In this document: piece after piece, positions 14,538 to 21,090 of the stretch | Layout of the letters: the number at the start of each line of letters is the position of its first letter | Numbering within the stretch: position 1 is the stretch's first letter | From: a virus | DNA: 21,891 bases | Virus record (IMG/VR): IMGVR_UViG_3300006919_014604 | Coordinates: 1 to 21,891 of that record | Reading direction: 5' to 3' (one strand) | The notes under the pieces: generated by a model | Database searches by the model: none | What the model saw: only the letters and a program-made list of their open reading frames with translations | What the model was told of the DNA's origin: nothing | Program-made: the position numbers and the translations under genes

Positions 14538-15473
14538 ATGCCAGCAGATAGTAAAACGAAAAAAACTATTCTAACTTTAAACAAAAATAAAAAAGAAGGA
14601 GTCACATCAGTAATGGTAACTGCCTATGATTACCCTCAGTCAAGAATAGCGGATGCTTCTGGGGTTGATTGTATTCTAGTAGGTGATTCATTGGGAATGA
14701 CTACATTAGGGTATAAAACAACAATCCCTGTAACCATGGATGATATGATTAGACACTGTGAAGCAGTAAGTAGGGGAGCAGATGATGCTTTACTAATTGG
14801 GGATATGCCCTATATGTCATACCAACCTTCAAACCAAGTAGCAATTGAAAATGCAGGTAGATTTATTACTGCAGGGATGGATATGGTTAAAGTAGAGGGA
14901 GCCCAAACTGATAGGATTAAAGCAATTTGCGATTCAGGAATAATGGTGATGAGCCATTTAGGTTTAACACCACATACTAGAGCTAAATTAGGTGGTTATA
15001 AAGTACAAGGTAAAACCGCTAAACAAGCGGAAGTAGTATTAAAACAAGCTTTACAATTACAAGAAGCGGGATGTTCTGCTTTATTGCTAGAAGCAATGCC
15101 CAAAGAACCAGCAGGTATGATCGCTAAAGAATTAGATATCCCAGTATTTGGTATTGGTGGCGGAAATGAGGTAGATGGTCAATTAGTTATATTCCATGAT
15201 TTGATGGGATTATTTTGGGAATTTAAGTCTAAATTTGTAAAAAGATATTGCGAAGCAGGACAAATAATGACTGATGCTCTTAAAGATTATGTCCATGAAG
15301 TTAGAGAAGGAATCTTTCCTGCTGAAGAAAACTTTTATGAAATTAAGGATGAAGAATTGGAAAAGTTATTGGGTGATAAAAAATGGAAATATGAATTAGA
15401 TAGAGATTATTATAATAATCCCAACCATAGCGCTACCCCAATTACGCAAAATAAAACAGTTATTAAACGTTGA
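14538..15473 (+). CDS. panB: Ketopantoate hydroxymethyltransferase (PanB family)
   Basis: The 311-aa protein is a clear PanB. It has MVTAYDYPQ (26-34), ILVGDSLGM with metal ligand D50, IGDMPYMSY with D89, GMDMVKVEGA with K118 and E120, HLGLTPHT (140-147), GGYKVQGKT (152-160), and LLLEAMPKE with the catalytic E185. The family transfers a hydroxymethyl group from methylene-tetrahydrofolate to 2-ketoisovalerate, giving ketopantoate for pantothenate and coenzyme A. PanB is typically about 260-280 residues; the extra length is in a C-terminal tail. It lies inside a sugar cassette and is the only gene there not obviously linked to glycans. It could be an auxiliary metabolic gene boosting CoA, or a repurposed aldolase adding a one-carbon branch to a keto sugar or acid. 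It shares its TGA with the next start (TTGA overlap). Confidence 0.93.
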   Translation: MPADSKTKKTILTLNKNKKEGVTSVMVTAYDYPQSRIADASGVDCILVGDSLGMTTLGYKTTIPVTMDDMIRHCEAVSRGADDALLIGDMPYMSYQPSNQVAIENAGRFITAGMDMVKVEGAQTDRIKAICDSGIMVMSHLGLTPHTRAKLGGYKVQGKTAKQAEVVLKQALQLQEAGCSALLLEAMPKEPAGMIAKELDIPVFGIGGGNEVDGQLVIFHDLMGLFWEFKSKFVKRYCEAGQIMTDALKDYVHEVREGIFPAEENFYEIKDEELEKLLGDKKWKYELDRDYYNNPNHSATPITQNKTVIKR

Positions 15474-16231
15474 AAATTCTAATTACAGGAGGAAATGGTT
15501 ACATAGCTCGTAGCTTAATAAATAAACTTACGGGCTATGAAATTACCTCTATCACTAGATCAGATTTTGATTTATCAAATAGAGAAGCTACTAATAATTG
15601 GTTTCAAGATAAATATTTTGATGTAGTATTACATACTGCTATATTAGGTGGAAGTAGATTAAAACAAGATGATGAAAAAGTATTTTTTCAAAATTTATCT
15701 ATGTTTTATAATTTATTATACAACCAAGATAAATTTAACCAATTAATTAGTTTTGGTTCGGGGGCTGAGCTTGGTTATCCTATTGATCCTTATGGTCTAA
15801 GTAAAAATATAATACGTAGAATAGTCCAAAATGAACCTAAATTTAATAATATAAGAATATTTGGGGTGTTTGATGAAAATGAATTAGATACTAGATTTAT
15901 CAAAGCAAATATTAAAAAATATAAAAATAAAGAATCTTTGGTTATCCATCAAAATAAGTTTATGGATTTTATTTATATGGATGATTTAGTTTCTTTAGTA
16001 AAATATGTTATAGAAAATCCTAAGGTAAAAGAAATTGATAGTTGTTATTCTCAACCTTACACTTTACTAAGTATAGCCCACTTAATCAATAACCTTTCAG
16101 ATTATAAATGTGCCATTAAAATAGAAAACCCCAAAATGGGTGAACCGTATGTGGGAAAGATACAAAATTTAGATTTACCCTTAATAGGATTAGAAAAAGC
16201 AATAAAACAAGTTTATGATAAAACCCATTAG
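15470..16231 (+). CDS. Short extended-SDR nucleotide-sugar epimerase/reductase
   Basis: The 253-aa protein begins KILITGGNGYIARSL, an NAD(P)-binding motif in which the third glycine is alanine (TGGNGYIA, 6-13). It keeps a Ser segment SFGSGAE (94-100) and DPYGLSK with Y108-x3-K112, so catalysis is plausible. It is shorter than typical epimerases (about 300-340 aa) and has a reduced C-terminal substrate lobe, which suggests a small or linear keto-sugar reductase role. The start is TTG at 15470, overlapping the PanB stop by 4 bases; no ATG precedes the conserved strand. By position it could reduce the product of the ThDP enzyme, as YerF does in yersiniose synthesis, but this is inference. It overlaps the following glycosyltransferase by 17 bases. 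Confidence 0.8.
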   Translation: MKILITGGNGYIARSLINKLTGYEITSITRSDFDLSNREATNNWFQDKYFDVVLHTAILGGSRLKQDDEKVFFQNLSMFYNLLYNQDKFNQLISFGSGAELGYPIDPYGLSKNIIRRIVQNEPKFNNIRIFGVFDENELDTRFIKANIKKYKNKESLVIHQNKFMDFIYMDDLVSLVKYVIENPKVKEIDSCYSQPYTLLSIAHLINNLSDYKCAIKIENPKMGEPYVGKIQNLDLPLIGLEKAIKQVYDKTH

Positions 16232-17549
16232 TTTCTGCATTACTGCTTGTAATAATGAAAAACATTATGTATTAGGGCTACTAGATAGCTTAGTAGTTAA
16301 TACTGAATATGAAAAGCATGAAGTATTAATCTTAATAGATTCTGATAATCAAAATCAATATGAAGCTTTTCTAGATTATAAAAAATTAAACCCAAAACTA
16401 GATCTTAAAATTTATAAAAATGAGGGTGATAGAATAGGATATCAAAGAAATATTTCTATTTTATTTTCACATGCTAAAAATGATATAGTTGTCTACCTAC
16501 AAGCTGATATGGTTGCTGGAAATAAATTTGACCATTACTTCTTAGAAGCCTTAAATGAAAATAAAAATGCTATAATTACTATAGCCAGAATAGAACCCCC
16601 AGTACATCCAGAATCACCTGAAAAAATTACTAAAAGTTTTGGTTTAACACCTGATGAATTTAAATGGGATGAATTCATGGAGTTTTCTAAGGAATTACAA
16701 AAAGAAAATAGACCTATGATTTGGGGTCATTTTGCCCCATTTGGAATGTATAAGGAAACTTATTTTAAAACATTAGGTGGTTTTGATACAAGATTTAGAT
16801 GCTCAAGAGAAGATTCTGATTTTATTATTAGAATAGGAGCAACTAAATTAGATGCTTTAGAAACTTGGAATGCCCATGTTTATCATTATACTTGTGTTTC
16901 TTCAAGGGGAGCAGGTTGGTATAAAAAAGACGATGAACAAATTGAAATAAATAATGAATGGCAATCTTTAGCTGATCGAGAAGAATTAAAACGCTTTATT
17001 AGAAAATGGGGATTCTTTGGCCACCATTACCAACCCCAGTATAATTCATCTTTAATTATTAACATTGATAGTGTACCTAATTTTTATATATTAGAATTTA
17101 TTGAACCTTATTTTAATAAAATAATAATTAATGATAAACATGTTTTAGATGAACTGTGTAGAAAAGTAAACTTTAATTATTACTATTATAGTAATCATAG
17201 GTGGAATTATGATAATGATAAATGGAATGAAGTAAAACATAGGTTTAATGAAAGTAATAAATTAAGTGATAAATTTATTTTATTAGAGGATTATGATAAT
17301 AGTGATGATATTGTTATTGCAACTAATATGAGTAAATTAGTTAAGGATTTTAAAACACCTTCTGTTAACCAATTTATAACACAATCTAATCAAATTTTTT
17401 CTAATTTAGTTAATGGGGAAGATGATCCTAAAGGAAAATATAATATAGGATGTTTTGATATTGAAGTTAATAATTTAGTTGATATTAACCAAAGTCATAT
17501 AGAAGGTTCGCAATATTTATTTGATACTAGTGAATTTATGTTTAAATAG
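16215..17549 (+). CDS. Family 2 glycosyltransferase with long C-terminal extension (last gene of cassette)
   Basis: The 444-aa protein has a GT-A GT2 domain. It shows ISFCITACNNEKHYVLGLLDSL (5-26), IDSDNQN (41-47), the donor/metal element VVYLQADMV (92-100, QAD in place of DxD), and GGFDTRFRCSREDSDFIIR (about 188-206), the GGFDE..ED type catalytic region. After about residue 265 comes a second region rich in Asn, Tyr and Asp that does not look like a known domain. It could bind an acceptor. It would transfer one sugar of the glycan assembled by this cassette. It overlaps the SDR gene by 17 bases, and its stop (TAG 17547-17549) is followed directly by a promoter for the next operon. Confidence 0.85.
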   Translation: MIKPISFCITACNNEKHYVLGLLDSLVVNTEYEKHEVLILIDSDNQNQYEAFLDYKKLNPKLDLKIYKNEGDRIGYQRNISILFSHAKNDIVVYLQADMVAGNKFDHYFLEALNENKNAIITIARIEPPVHPESPEKITKSFGLTPDEFKWDEFMEFSKELQKENRPMIWGHFAPFGMYKETYFKTLGGFDTRFRCSREDSDFIIRIGATKLDALETWNAHVYHYTCVSSRGAGWYKKDDEQIEINNEWQSLADREELKRFIRKWGFFGHHYQPQYNSSLIINIDSVPNFYILEFIEPYFNKIIINDKHVLDELCRKVNFNYYYYSNHRWNYDNDKWNEVKHRFNESNKLSDKFILLEDYDNSDDIVIATNMSKLVKDFKTPSVNQFITQSNQIFSNLVNGEDDPKGKYNIGCFDIEVNNLVDINQSHIEGSQYLFDTSEFMFK

Positions 17550-17582
17550 TTTGGCTGCCTGAATATTTTTTCGTATATTTAG
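17550..17582 (+). promoter_or_regulatory. Bacteroidetes-type promoter for the zinc-ribbon/HNH/lysis genes
   Basis: TTTG (17550-17553) is followed after exactly 20 bases by TATATTTAG (17574-17582), close to the Bacteroidetes -33/-7 consensus TTTG and TAnnTTTG. The copy at 19892-19924 shares the -33 flank (TTTGGCTRCCTRAA), the TTCGTATATTTAG core and the 20-base spacing. An AAAAATTTTT stretch and the leader motif AAAGGTTATAT (17594-17604) lie between it and the ATG at 17609. It starts on the base after the cassette's stop codon. Confidence 0.75.
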
Positions 17583-17608
17583 GAAAAATTTTTAAAGGTT
17601 ATATATTT

Positions 17609-17962
17609 ATGCTACAGACTGTAAAAACTTCAAATCAAGTGAAAATGATTCCATGCTCTAAGTGTCAAGGTGATATGCCTGAACTTAGAAAAACCCAATA
17701 TGGGTATGATTTTTGTGTTAGTTGTTCAGATGATTTAAATCTAGTAGGAAAAAAACGTGCTTTGCCTGTACAAATGGGTCAAGGTGATCATTCATGGACT
17801 GAAACTGTTATTATGGAAGAAAATGAGTATTTAAAACATACTGAACAGGAAGAATTAGCTTATAATAATATTAAAAGCATTAAAAAAGAAAATGATGAAG
17901 GAGAAAGAGATCTCCAAGGTCCTTTTAAAATCATTAATAATTCTCCCGAAGAAGAATTTTAA
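17609..17962 (+). CDS. Small zinc-ribbon (C4) protein
   Basis: The 117-aa protein has four cysteines in two pairs, C16-x2-C19 and C36-x2-C39 (IPCSKCQGDM and FCVSCSDDL), a C4 zinc ribbon like that of DksA/TraR C-terminal domains and many small transcription-related phage proteins. The remainder is acidic and helical (ENEYLKHTEQEELAY), with an EEEF end. No DksA coiled coil with acidic tip is visible, so RNA polymerase binding is only a guess. It is the first gene after a Bacteroidetes-type promoter and is followed 2 bases later by an HTH/HNH protein. An alternative start at 17645 would leave the zinc ribbon intact; I keep 17609 for its position after the shared leader motif. Confidence 0.7.
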   Translation: MLQTVKTSNQVKMIPCSKCQGDMPELRKTQYGYDFCVSCSDDLNLVGKKRALPVQMGQGDHSWTETVIMEENEYLKHTEQEELAYNNIKSIKKENDEGERDLQGPFKIINNSPEEEF

Positions 17963-17964
17963 CC

Positions 17965-18582
17965 ATGCCTTTACCAAAACCATTATCTAAAGAACAGATA
18001 GTGGCCGCTCAAGCTAAGACTAAGTCTAACATGGCCGCTGCTAGGTACTTACATGTCTCTTACCAACATTACAAGAGATATGCTAAAATGTATGGGTTAT
18101 TTGATAGCCACAAAAACCAATCTGGTAAAGGTATCCCTAAATTTTTAAAAAGTGCTAAGAAAGAACCACCCATGATTGAAATAATTGAGGGTAGAATCGC
18201 AGCTTCTCACTTCGATCCCAACAAACTTAAGTATAAAATGATAGAAGAGGGATATTTATCAGAGGAATGCGCTGTATGTAGTTTTAAAGAACGTAGGGTA
18301 TTGGATTATAAAATACCCCTGTTACTTCACTTTAAGGATAAAAACAGCAATAACTACTCCTTAGATAATATTCAGTTACTTTGTTATAACCATTATTTTT
18401 TGACCGTAGGGGATATCTTTAATAAAAAAGATGAACAACAAATAGAAACCCAACGAGAACATACTGGTACCAGTGAAAAAATAGAATGGGAAGTTGATGA
18501 TTACCATTTACAGCGTTTAAAAGAATTAGGACTAACTGATGAAGACGAAGATGATGTTAACCAATATATTTCAAGAATATGA
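17965..18582 (+). CDS. HTH plus HNH-like zinc-finger protein, probable DNA-binding factor
   Basis: The 205-aa protein has an N-terminal helix-turn-helix-like segment (SKEQIVAAQAK, then MAAARYLHVSYQHYKRYAKMYGLF, residues 8-46). An HNH-like fold follows, with C102-x2-C105, LLLHFKDKNSNNYSLDNIQLLC and C140-x2-H143. In active HNH enzymes the motif is normally H-H or D-H at the LHF position. Here the second, catalytic histidine appears replaced by phenylalanine (H122-F123), so nuclease activity is doubtful. Its acidic C-terminus ends EDEDDVNQYISRI. Such HTH-HNH proteins occur, to my recollection, in T4-like phages of aquatic bacteria and may be DNA-binding regulators rather than homing endonucleases. 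It overlaps the next small ORF by 4 bases (ATGA). Confidence 0.72.
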   Translation: MPLPKPLSKEQIVAAQAKTKSNMAAARYLHVSYQHYKRYAKMYGLFDSHKNQSGKGIPKFLKSAKKEPPMIEIIEGRIAASHFDPNKLKYKMIEEGYLSEECAVCSFKERRVLDYKIPLLLHFKDKNSNNYSLDNIQLLCYNHYFLTVGDIFNKKDEQQIETQREHTGTSEKIEWEVDDYHLQRLKELGLTDEDEDDVNQYISRI

Positions 18583-18749
18583 GAAAAGGAAAATCATACT
18601 CAAAAAAACACAATAAAATAGTTAAAGATTATGAAAAACAGAAGTCAAGACATTTAGAAAAACTTACAGATAAAATACTTAAAAATGATGAAAAAGCTGA
18701 GAAGCTAAAATCAAAACCAATTAAGGGTAACTTTCTTAAAAATTTTTAA
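18579..18749 (+). CDS. Small highly basic 56-aa protein
   Basis: This short ORF starts at ATG 18579, overlapping the TGA of the HTH/HNH gene by four bases (ATGA), and ends at TAA 18747-18749, two bases before the lysis gene. The 56-aa product is very rich in Lys (about a third of residues), with RKGKSYSKKHNK at the start, a helical middle and a KPIKGNFLKNF end. It has no cysteine and no membrane segment. A nucleic-acid-binding role is plausible from charge alone; no family is recognised. The coupling at both ends argues that it is a real gene. Confidence 0.6.
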   Translation: MRKGKSYSKKHNKIVKDYEKQKSRHLEKLTDKILKNDEKAEKLKSKPIKGNFLKNF

Positions 18750-18751
18750 TT

Positions 18752-19336
18752 ATGAAAAAATATAGTTTAACAATTATACTTAGCATTGTCATATATTTTA
18801 GTATGGCGTCTACTAATAAGTTATTTATTACTTTTAAACCCACTAAAAAGGCAGAACAAAAACCTATAATACATTATACAACCTCTCCTATTTTAACTGA
18901 TGATTTTGGAGTTAGTTTTAAAGGGCACGATGCATTCCTAGGTAAAATAGGTAATTTTGAATCCAATAATGATTACACCAGAGTAAACCGGTATGGATAT
19001 ATGGGTAGATACCAATTTGGAAAAGCAACATTAAAGACTTTAGGTTATAAAGTAACTAAAGAAGAATTTTTAAATAATCCTAACTTACAAGAAGAAGCAA
19101 TGCAGGATTTACTTGAACATAATTATTCAAATTTAAAAAGAATAATCGCTAGATACGAGGGTAAAACAGTTCATGGAGTATACATTACCAAATCAGGAGT
19201 TTTAGCTGCAGCTCATTTAGCAGGTGCTGGGAATGTTCGTAAGTTTTTTAGTAGTGGTTATGAATTTAAAGATGGAAATGGTACTAAAATGACCACATAT
19301 ATGAGATTATTTGGTGGGTACAAGTTGAATGTTTAA
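18752..19336 (+). CDS. Secreted muramidase / lytic-transglycosylase-like lysis protein
   Basis: The 194-aa protein begins with a basic MKK and a hydrophobic stretch SLTIILSIVIYFSMAS (5-20), a signal peptide or signal-anchor. The catalytic-like domain begins HDAFLGKIGNFESNNDY with E70 as the likely general acid, then RYGYMGRYQFGKATLKTLGY (80-99), the GxYQF motif of lysozyme/SLT-type folds. A later helix KSGVLAAAHLAGAGNVRKFF (147-166) is typical of muramidases that use a GAGNV-type loop. It would cleave peptidoglycan in the periplasm. The N-terminal segment suggests Sec export, so it may not need a holin; no holin is recognised nearby. It follows a small basic protein by 2 bases and precedes a probable structural gene after 29 bases. 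Confidence 0.82.
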   Translation: MKKYSLTIILSIVIYFSMASTNKLFITFKPTKKAEQKPIIHYTTSPILTDDFGVSFKGHDAFLGKIGNFESNNDYTRVNRYGYMGRYQFGKATLKTLGYKVTKEEFLNNPNLQEEAMQDLLEHNYSNLKRIIARYEGKTVHGVYITKSGVLAAAHLAGAGNVRKFFSSGYEFKDGNGTKMTTYMRLFGGYKLNV

Positions 19337-19340
19337 TCCA

Positions 19341-19365
19341 ATATTTATAAACAAAATAAATTAAT
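19341..19365 (+). promoter_or_regulatory. Possible late-type promoter and leader before the 115-aa gene
   Basis: ATATTTATAA (19341-19350) and TAAATTAAT (19357-19365) fill the gap before the ATG at 19366. The same two blocks, with no gap between them, occur before the last ORF at 21091-21109. ATATTTATA also occurs at 3673. The motif resembles the reverse complement of the T4 late box TATAAATA. Both downstream genes look like late or structural proteins, so a late promoter is a reasonable inference. Confidence 0.45.
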
Positions 19366-19713
19366 ATGGCCTCATATTCAGCAGAAGCATTATCAGGAGC
19401 AGGAACACCAACAGAAGCACTTTCAGGTACTAAAACATTTTCTTTAGTTAATCCGTTATCTTCATCTGCTTATTTTACTATAGAGACAGTTAGAGACAAT
19501 GATGGATTCTACTCAGGTTCGAGTACTAATGCTTTAGGAACCTATAGTTCATTTACTGGTATAGACACAGATACTTTAGTAACTTCATCATATATAGCAT
19601 CTGTAGTTGTCCCTTCAGGGAACAGTTCATTTCAATTTGCTCCAACAACAGCAATAGCAGCTAGTGGTTCTAATTTAAGAGCTACTGGTGGAATTTCTTT
19701 AACTATAACTTAA
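19366..19713 (+). CDS. Ser/Thr/Gly-rich probable virion structural or decoration protein
   Basis: The 115-aa protein is rich in Ser, Thr, Ala and Gly and has almost no Lys or Arg. A short direct repeat at the start (AEALSGAGTPTEALSGT) is followed by alternating hydrophobic and polar stretches such as TKTFSLVNPLSSSAYFTIETV and YIASVVVPSGNSSFQFAP. These suggest a beta-sandwich. The composition is typical of small capsid-decoration or tail proteins, but I cannot name a family. It has no signal peptide. It follows a possible late promoter and precedes a 51-aa ORF after 5 bases. Confidence 0.6.
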   Translation: MASYSAEALSGAGTPTEALSGTKTFSLVNPLSSSAYFTIETVRDNDGFYSGSSTNALGTYSSFTGIDTDTLVTSSYIASVVVPSGNSSFQFAPTTAIAASGSNLRATGGISLTIT

Positions 19714-19718
19714 TAAAA

Positions 19719-19874
19719 ATGGATCCACTTACAACTTCACAAGTTTTTGACAGCTTAACTGATGCTGAATTATTAGATATAATTAAAAAAGATCAATTAG
19801 TAGAGTGGTGTTGGTACTTATCTGTTGATAAACAACCCACTAAAAACTCAATTAGAAAAGAATATTTAGCTTAA
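19719..19874 (+). CDS. Small 51-aa acidic protein
   Basis: ATG 19719 to TAA 19872-19874 gives a 51-aa product (start MDPLTTSQVFDSLTDAELL, then VEWCWYLSVDKQPTKNSIRKEYL). It is mostly helical by pattern, with a Trp-Cys-Trp element (residues 30-32) and one Cys. No family is recognised. It lies five bases after the structural-type gene and 17 bases before the second Bacteroidetes-type promoter. Its codons and A-rich leader (taataaaaATG) match neighbouring genes, supporting a real gene. Confidence 0.55.
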   Translation: MDPLTTSQVFDSLTDAELLDIIKKDQLVEWCWYLSVDKQPTKNSIRKEYLA

Positions 19875-19891
19875 AAGTAATTGGGGAAAAA

Positions 19892-19924
19892 TTTGGCTAC
19901 CTAAAATAGGATTCGTATATTTAG
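19892..19924 (+). promoter_or_regulatory. Bacteroidetes-type promoter, second copy of the module
   Basis: TTTG (19892-19895), a 20-base spacer and TATATTTAG (19916-19924) match the promoter at 17550-17582 in both boxes, in spacing and in flanks (TTTGGCTACC, TTCGTATATTTAG). The leader motif AAAGGTTATAT recurs at 19941-19951, here overlapping the ATG at 19950. A short CCTA-AAA-TAGG inverted repeat (19900-19910) sits in the spacer. It should drive the run of small genes 19950-21083. Confidence 0.75.
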
Positions 19925-19949
19925 CCATAATTAAAAAAATAAAGGTTAT

Positions 19950-20165
19950 ATGTTTCCATCAAGAATTCAAAAAGAAGGTCCATTTAGGTATTCACAAGAA
20001 GTAAGAATAAAAAATGGTTGGTTAGAGATTAAGACTCGCAACAATAAGACTTTTAACATTTTTTCAGGAGGTAAAGAAATAGATGTCTTTACAGATTACT
20101 CTAATAGATACCCAGGAGCTAAGATTGCTGACTGGGTACAGGATAATCAAAATTATTTTGGATAA
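19950..20165 (+). CDS. Unknown 71-aa protein, first gene after the second promoter
   Basis: A 71-aa basic protein with alternating strand-like segments (FRYSQEVRIKNGWLEIKTRNNKTFNIFSGG) and a C-terminal IADWVQDNQNYF helix. This looks like a small beta-barrel or SH3-like domain. No family is recognised. Its ATG overlaps the shared AAAGGTTATAT leader motif. An AAAGG sits 4 bases before the ATG, a possible weak Shine-Dalgarno, unlike most genes here. The next gene begins one base after its stop. Confidence 0.6.
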   Translation: MFPSRIQKEGPFRYSQEVRIKNGWLEIKTRNNKTFNIFSGGKEIDVFTDYSNRYPGAKIADWVQDNQNYFG

Positions 20166-20166
20166 T

Positions 20167-20412
20167 ATGAGTAAAAAGATAGAAAACTTTTGGGTAGGAG
20201 ATGAATTTATGATTGATTGGCTAGATCAAAAAGGTGAATTATCCAAAGCAAAAGCTAAATTAATTTCATATCATGGTATGGGTGAGTATGTTATTGATCT
20301 CAATGGTACTGATATGCTTGTTGCTGGTGATATTGATGCTTACCCTATCATAGATGATATGGTTTATGAGAATGAGATTGATAAATGGGTTAATGTAAAC
20401 GAATATAAGTAA
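20167..20412 (+). CDS. Unknown 81-aa acidic protein
   Basis: I place the start at ATG 20167, one base after the previous stop. The frame stays open upstream to an ATG at 20083, but that would overlap the preceding gene by 83 bases and add a segment unlike the rest. The 81-aa product contains FWVGDEFMIDWLDQKGELSKAKAKLISYHGMGEYVIDL, a pattern of short strands suggesting a small beta-barrel. It then has DMLVAGDIDAYPIIDD and an acidic C-terminus. No catalytic motif or family is evident. It is one base ahead of the SWIM-domain gene. Confidence 0.6.
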   Translation: MSKKIENFWVGDEFMIDWLDQKGELSKAKAKLISYHGMGEYVIDLNGTDMLVAGDIDAYPIIDDMVYENEIDKWVNVNEYK

Positions 20413-20413
20413 T

Positions 20414-20863
20414 ATGGCACTTTGGAGTTTTAGTAATCTAAATAAATATGGTAATTATAGAACTAGAATAATCTATAAACCAGATGGACAGGGTTTTAGT
20501 TATAATCCTAAAGGATTAGGTCCCTCAATATGGGTAAAAAAATTTAGATACCAATACGAACATCCTTATATGGCTCCTACTTTAATGAAATTAAATGGGA
20601 AAAAGTATTTAATGCCATATTGGAAAGAAGTAGATATTAATACTACTTTAGACGATATAAATTGGATTAAACCCAAACCAAAGAAAAAACGTTCTGAAAC
20701 TGTAATTGAAACGTTTGCTAGTGGTAGCAGCAATAATGTTTATGAAACCAAATATTACTCTGATTCAGGTAAATATTTTTGTAGCTGTCCTGGTTCTTGG
20801 CGTTCACAAGGCAATTGTAAACATATAAAAGCATTAAGAAATAAAATAGAAAACAATGGCTAG
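20414..20863 (+). CDS. SWIM zinc-finger protein
   Basis: The 149-aa protein ends with a SWIM-type zinc finger. C123-x-C125 then C135-x-H137 (YFCSCPGSWRSQGNCKHI) matches CxCx(n)CxH, with the helix KHIKALRNKI after it. The N-terminal two-thirds (RIIYKPDGQGFSYNPKGLGPSIWVKK, then MAPTLMKLNGKKYLMPYWKEV) is basic, Tyr-rich and unassigned. SWIM fingers occur in DNA- and protein-binding factors, including some recombination-related proteins. The start at 20414 is one base after the previous stop. It overlaps the next gene by 8 bases. A nucleic-acid-binding role is likely; the exact target is unknown. Confidence 0.8.
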   Translation: MALWSFSNLNKYGNYRTRIIYKPDGQGFSYNPKGLGPSIWVKKFRYQYEHPYMAPTLMKLNGKKYLMPYWKEVDINTTLDDINWIKPKPKKKRSETVIETFASGSSNNVYETKYYSDSGKYFCSCPGSWRSQGNCKHIKALRNKIENNG

Positions 20864-21083
20864 ACAAACAGATAAATTAAGATTACCTATTGCAGTAGCA
20901 TTTGCTACATCAGATAGATCGAATGCTAGAACTAAAGTTAAAGTATTCAAAAATAAGGAAATAGATGATTTAATAAATGTAAACTTTGTTGTACCTGGGA
21001 TTCCCGCTAAAGCAATAATTAAAGAAGTAGTAATAGGAAAAGAGTTAGTTAAAAAATTAGTTAAAAAATACGATAATAATTAA
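20856..21083 (+). CDS. Unknown 75-aa basic protein
   Basis: The 75-aa product has MARQTDKLRLPIAVAFATSDRSNARTKVKV, a run of predicted strands (LINVNFVVPGIPAKAIIKEVVIG), and a basic C-terminal helix (KELVKKLVKKYDNN). No family is recognised. The ATG at 20856 overlaps the SWIM-gene stop by 8 bases, so translation is probably coupled. It ends at TAA 21081-21083, just before an AT-rich gap with a possible late promoter. Confidence 0.55.
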   Translation: MARQTDKLRLPIAVAFATSDRSNARTKVKVFKNKEIDDLINVNFVVPGIPAKAIIKEVVIGKELVKKLVKKYDNN

Positions 21084-21090
21084 AAAATAT

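Noticed and set aside
18736-18749. Palindrome TTAAAAATTTTTAA as a terminator
   Set aside because: It contains only A and T, overlaps the stop of a small gene and sits two bases before the lysis gene, so a functional terminator is unlikely.
20083-20166. Longer N-terminus for the 81-aa gene
   Set aside because: The upstream ATG would overlap the previous gene by 83 bases. The ATG at 20167, one base after that gene's stop, matches the spacing of neighbouring genes.
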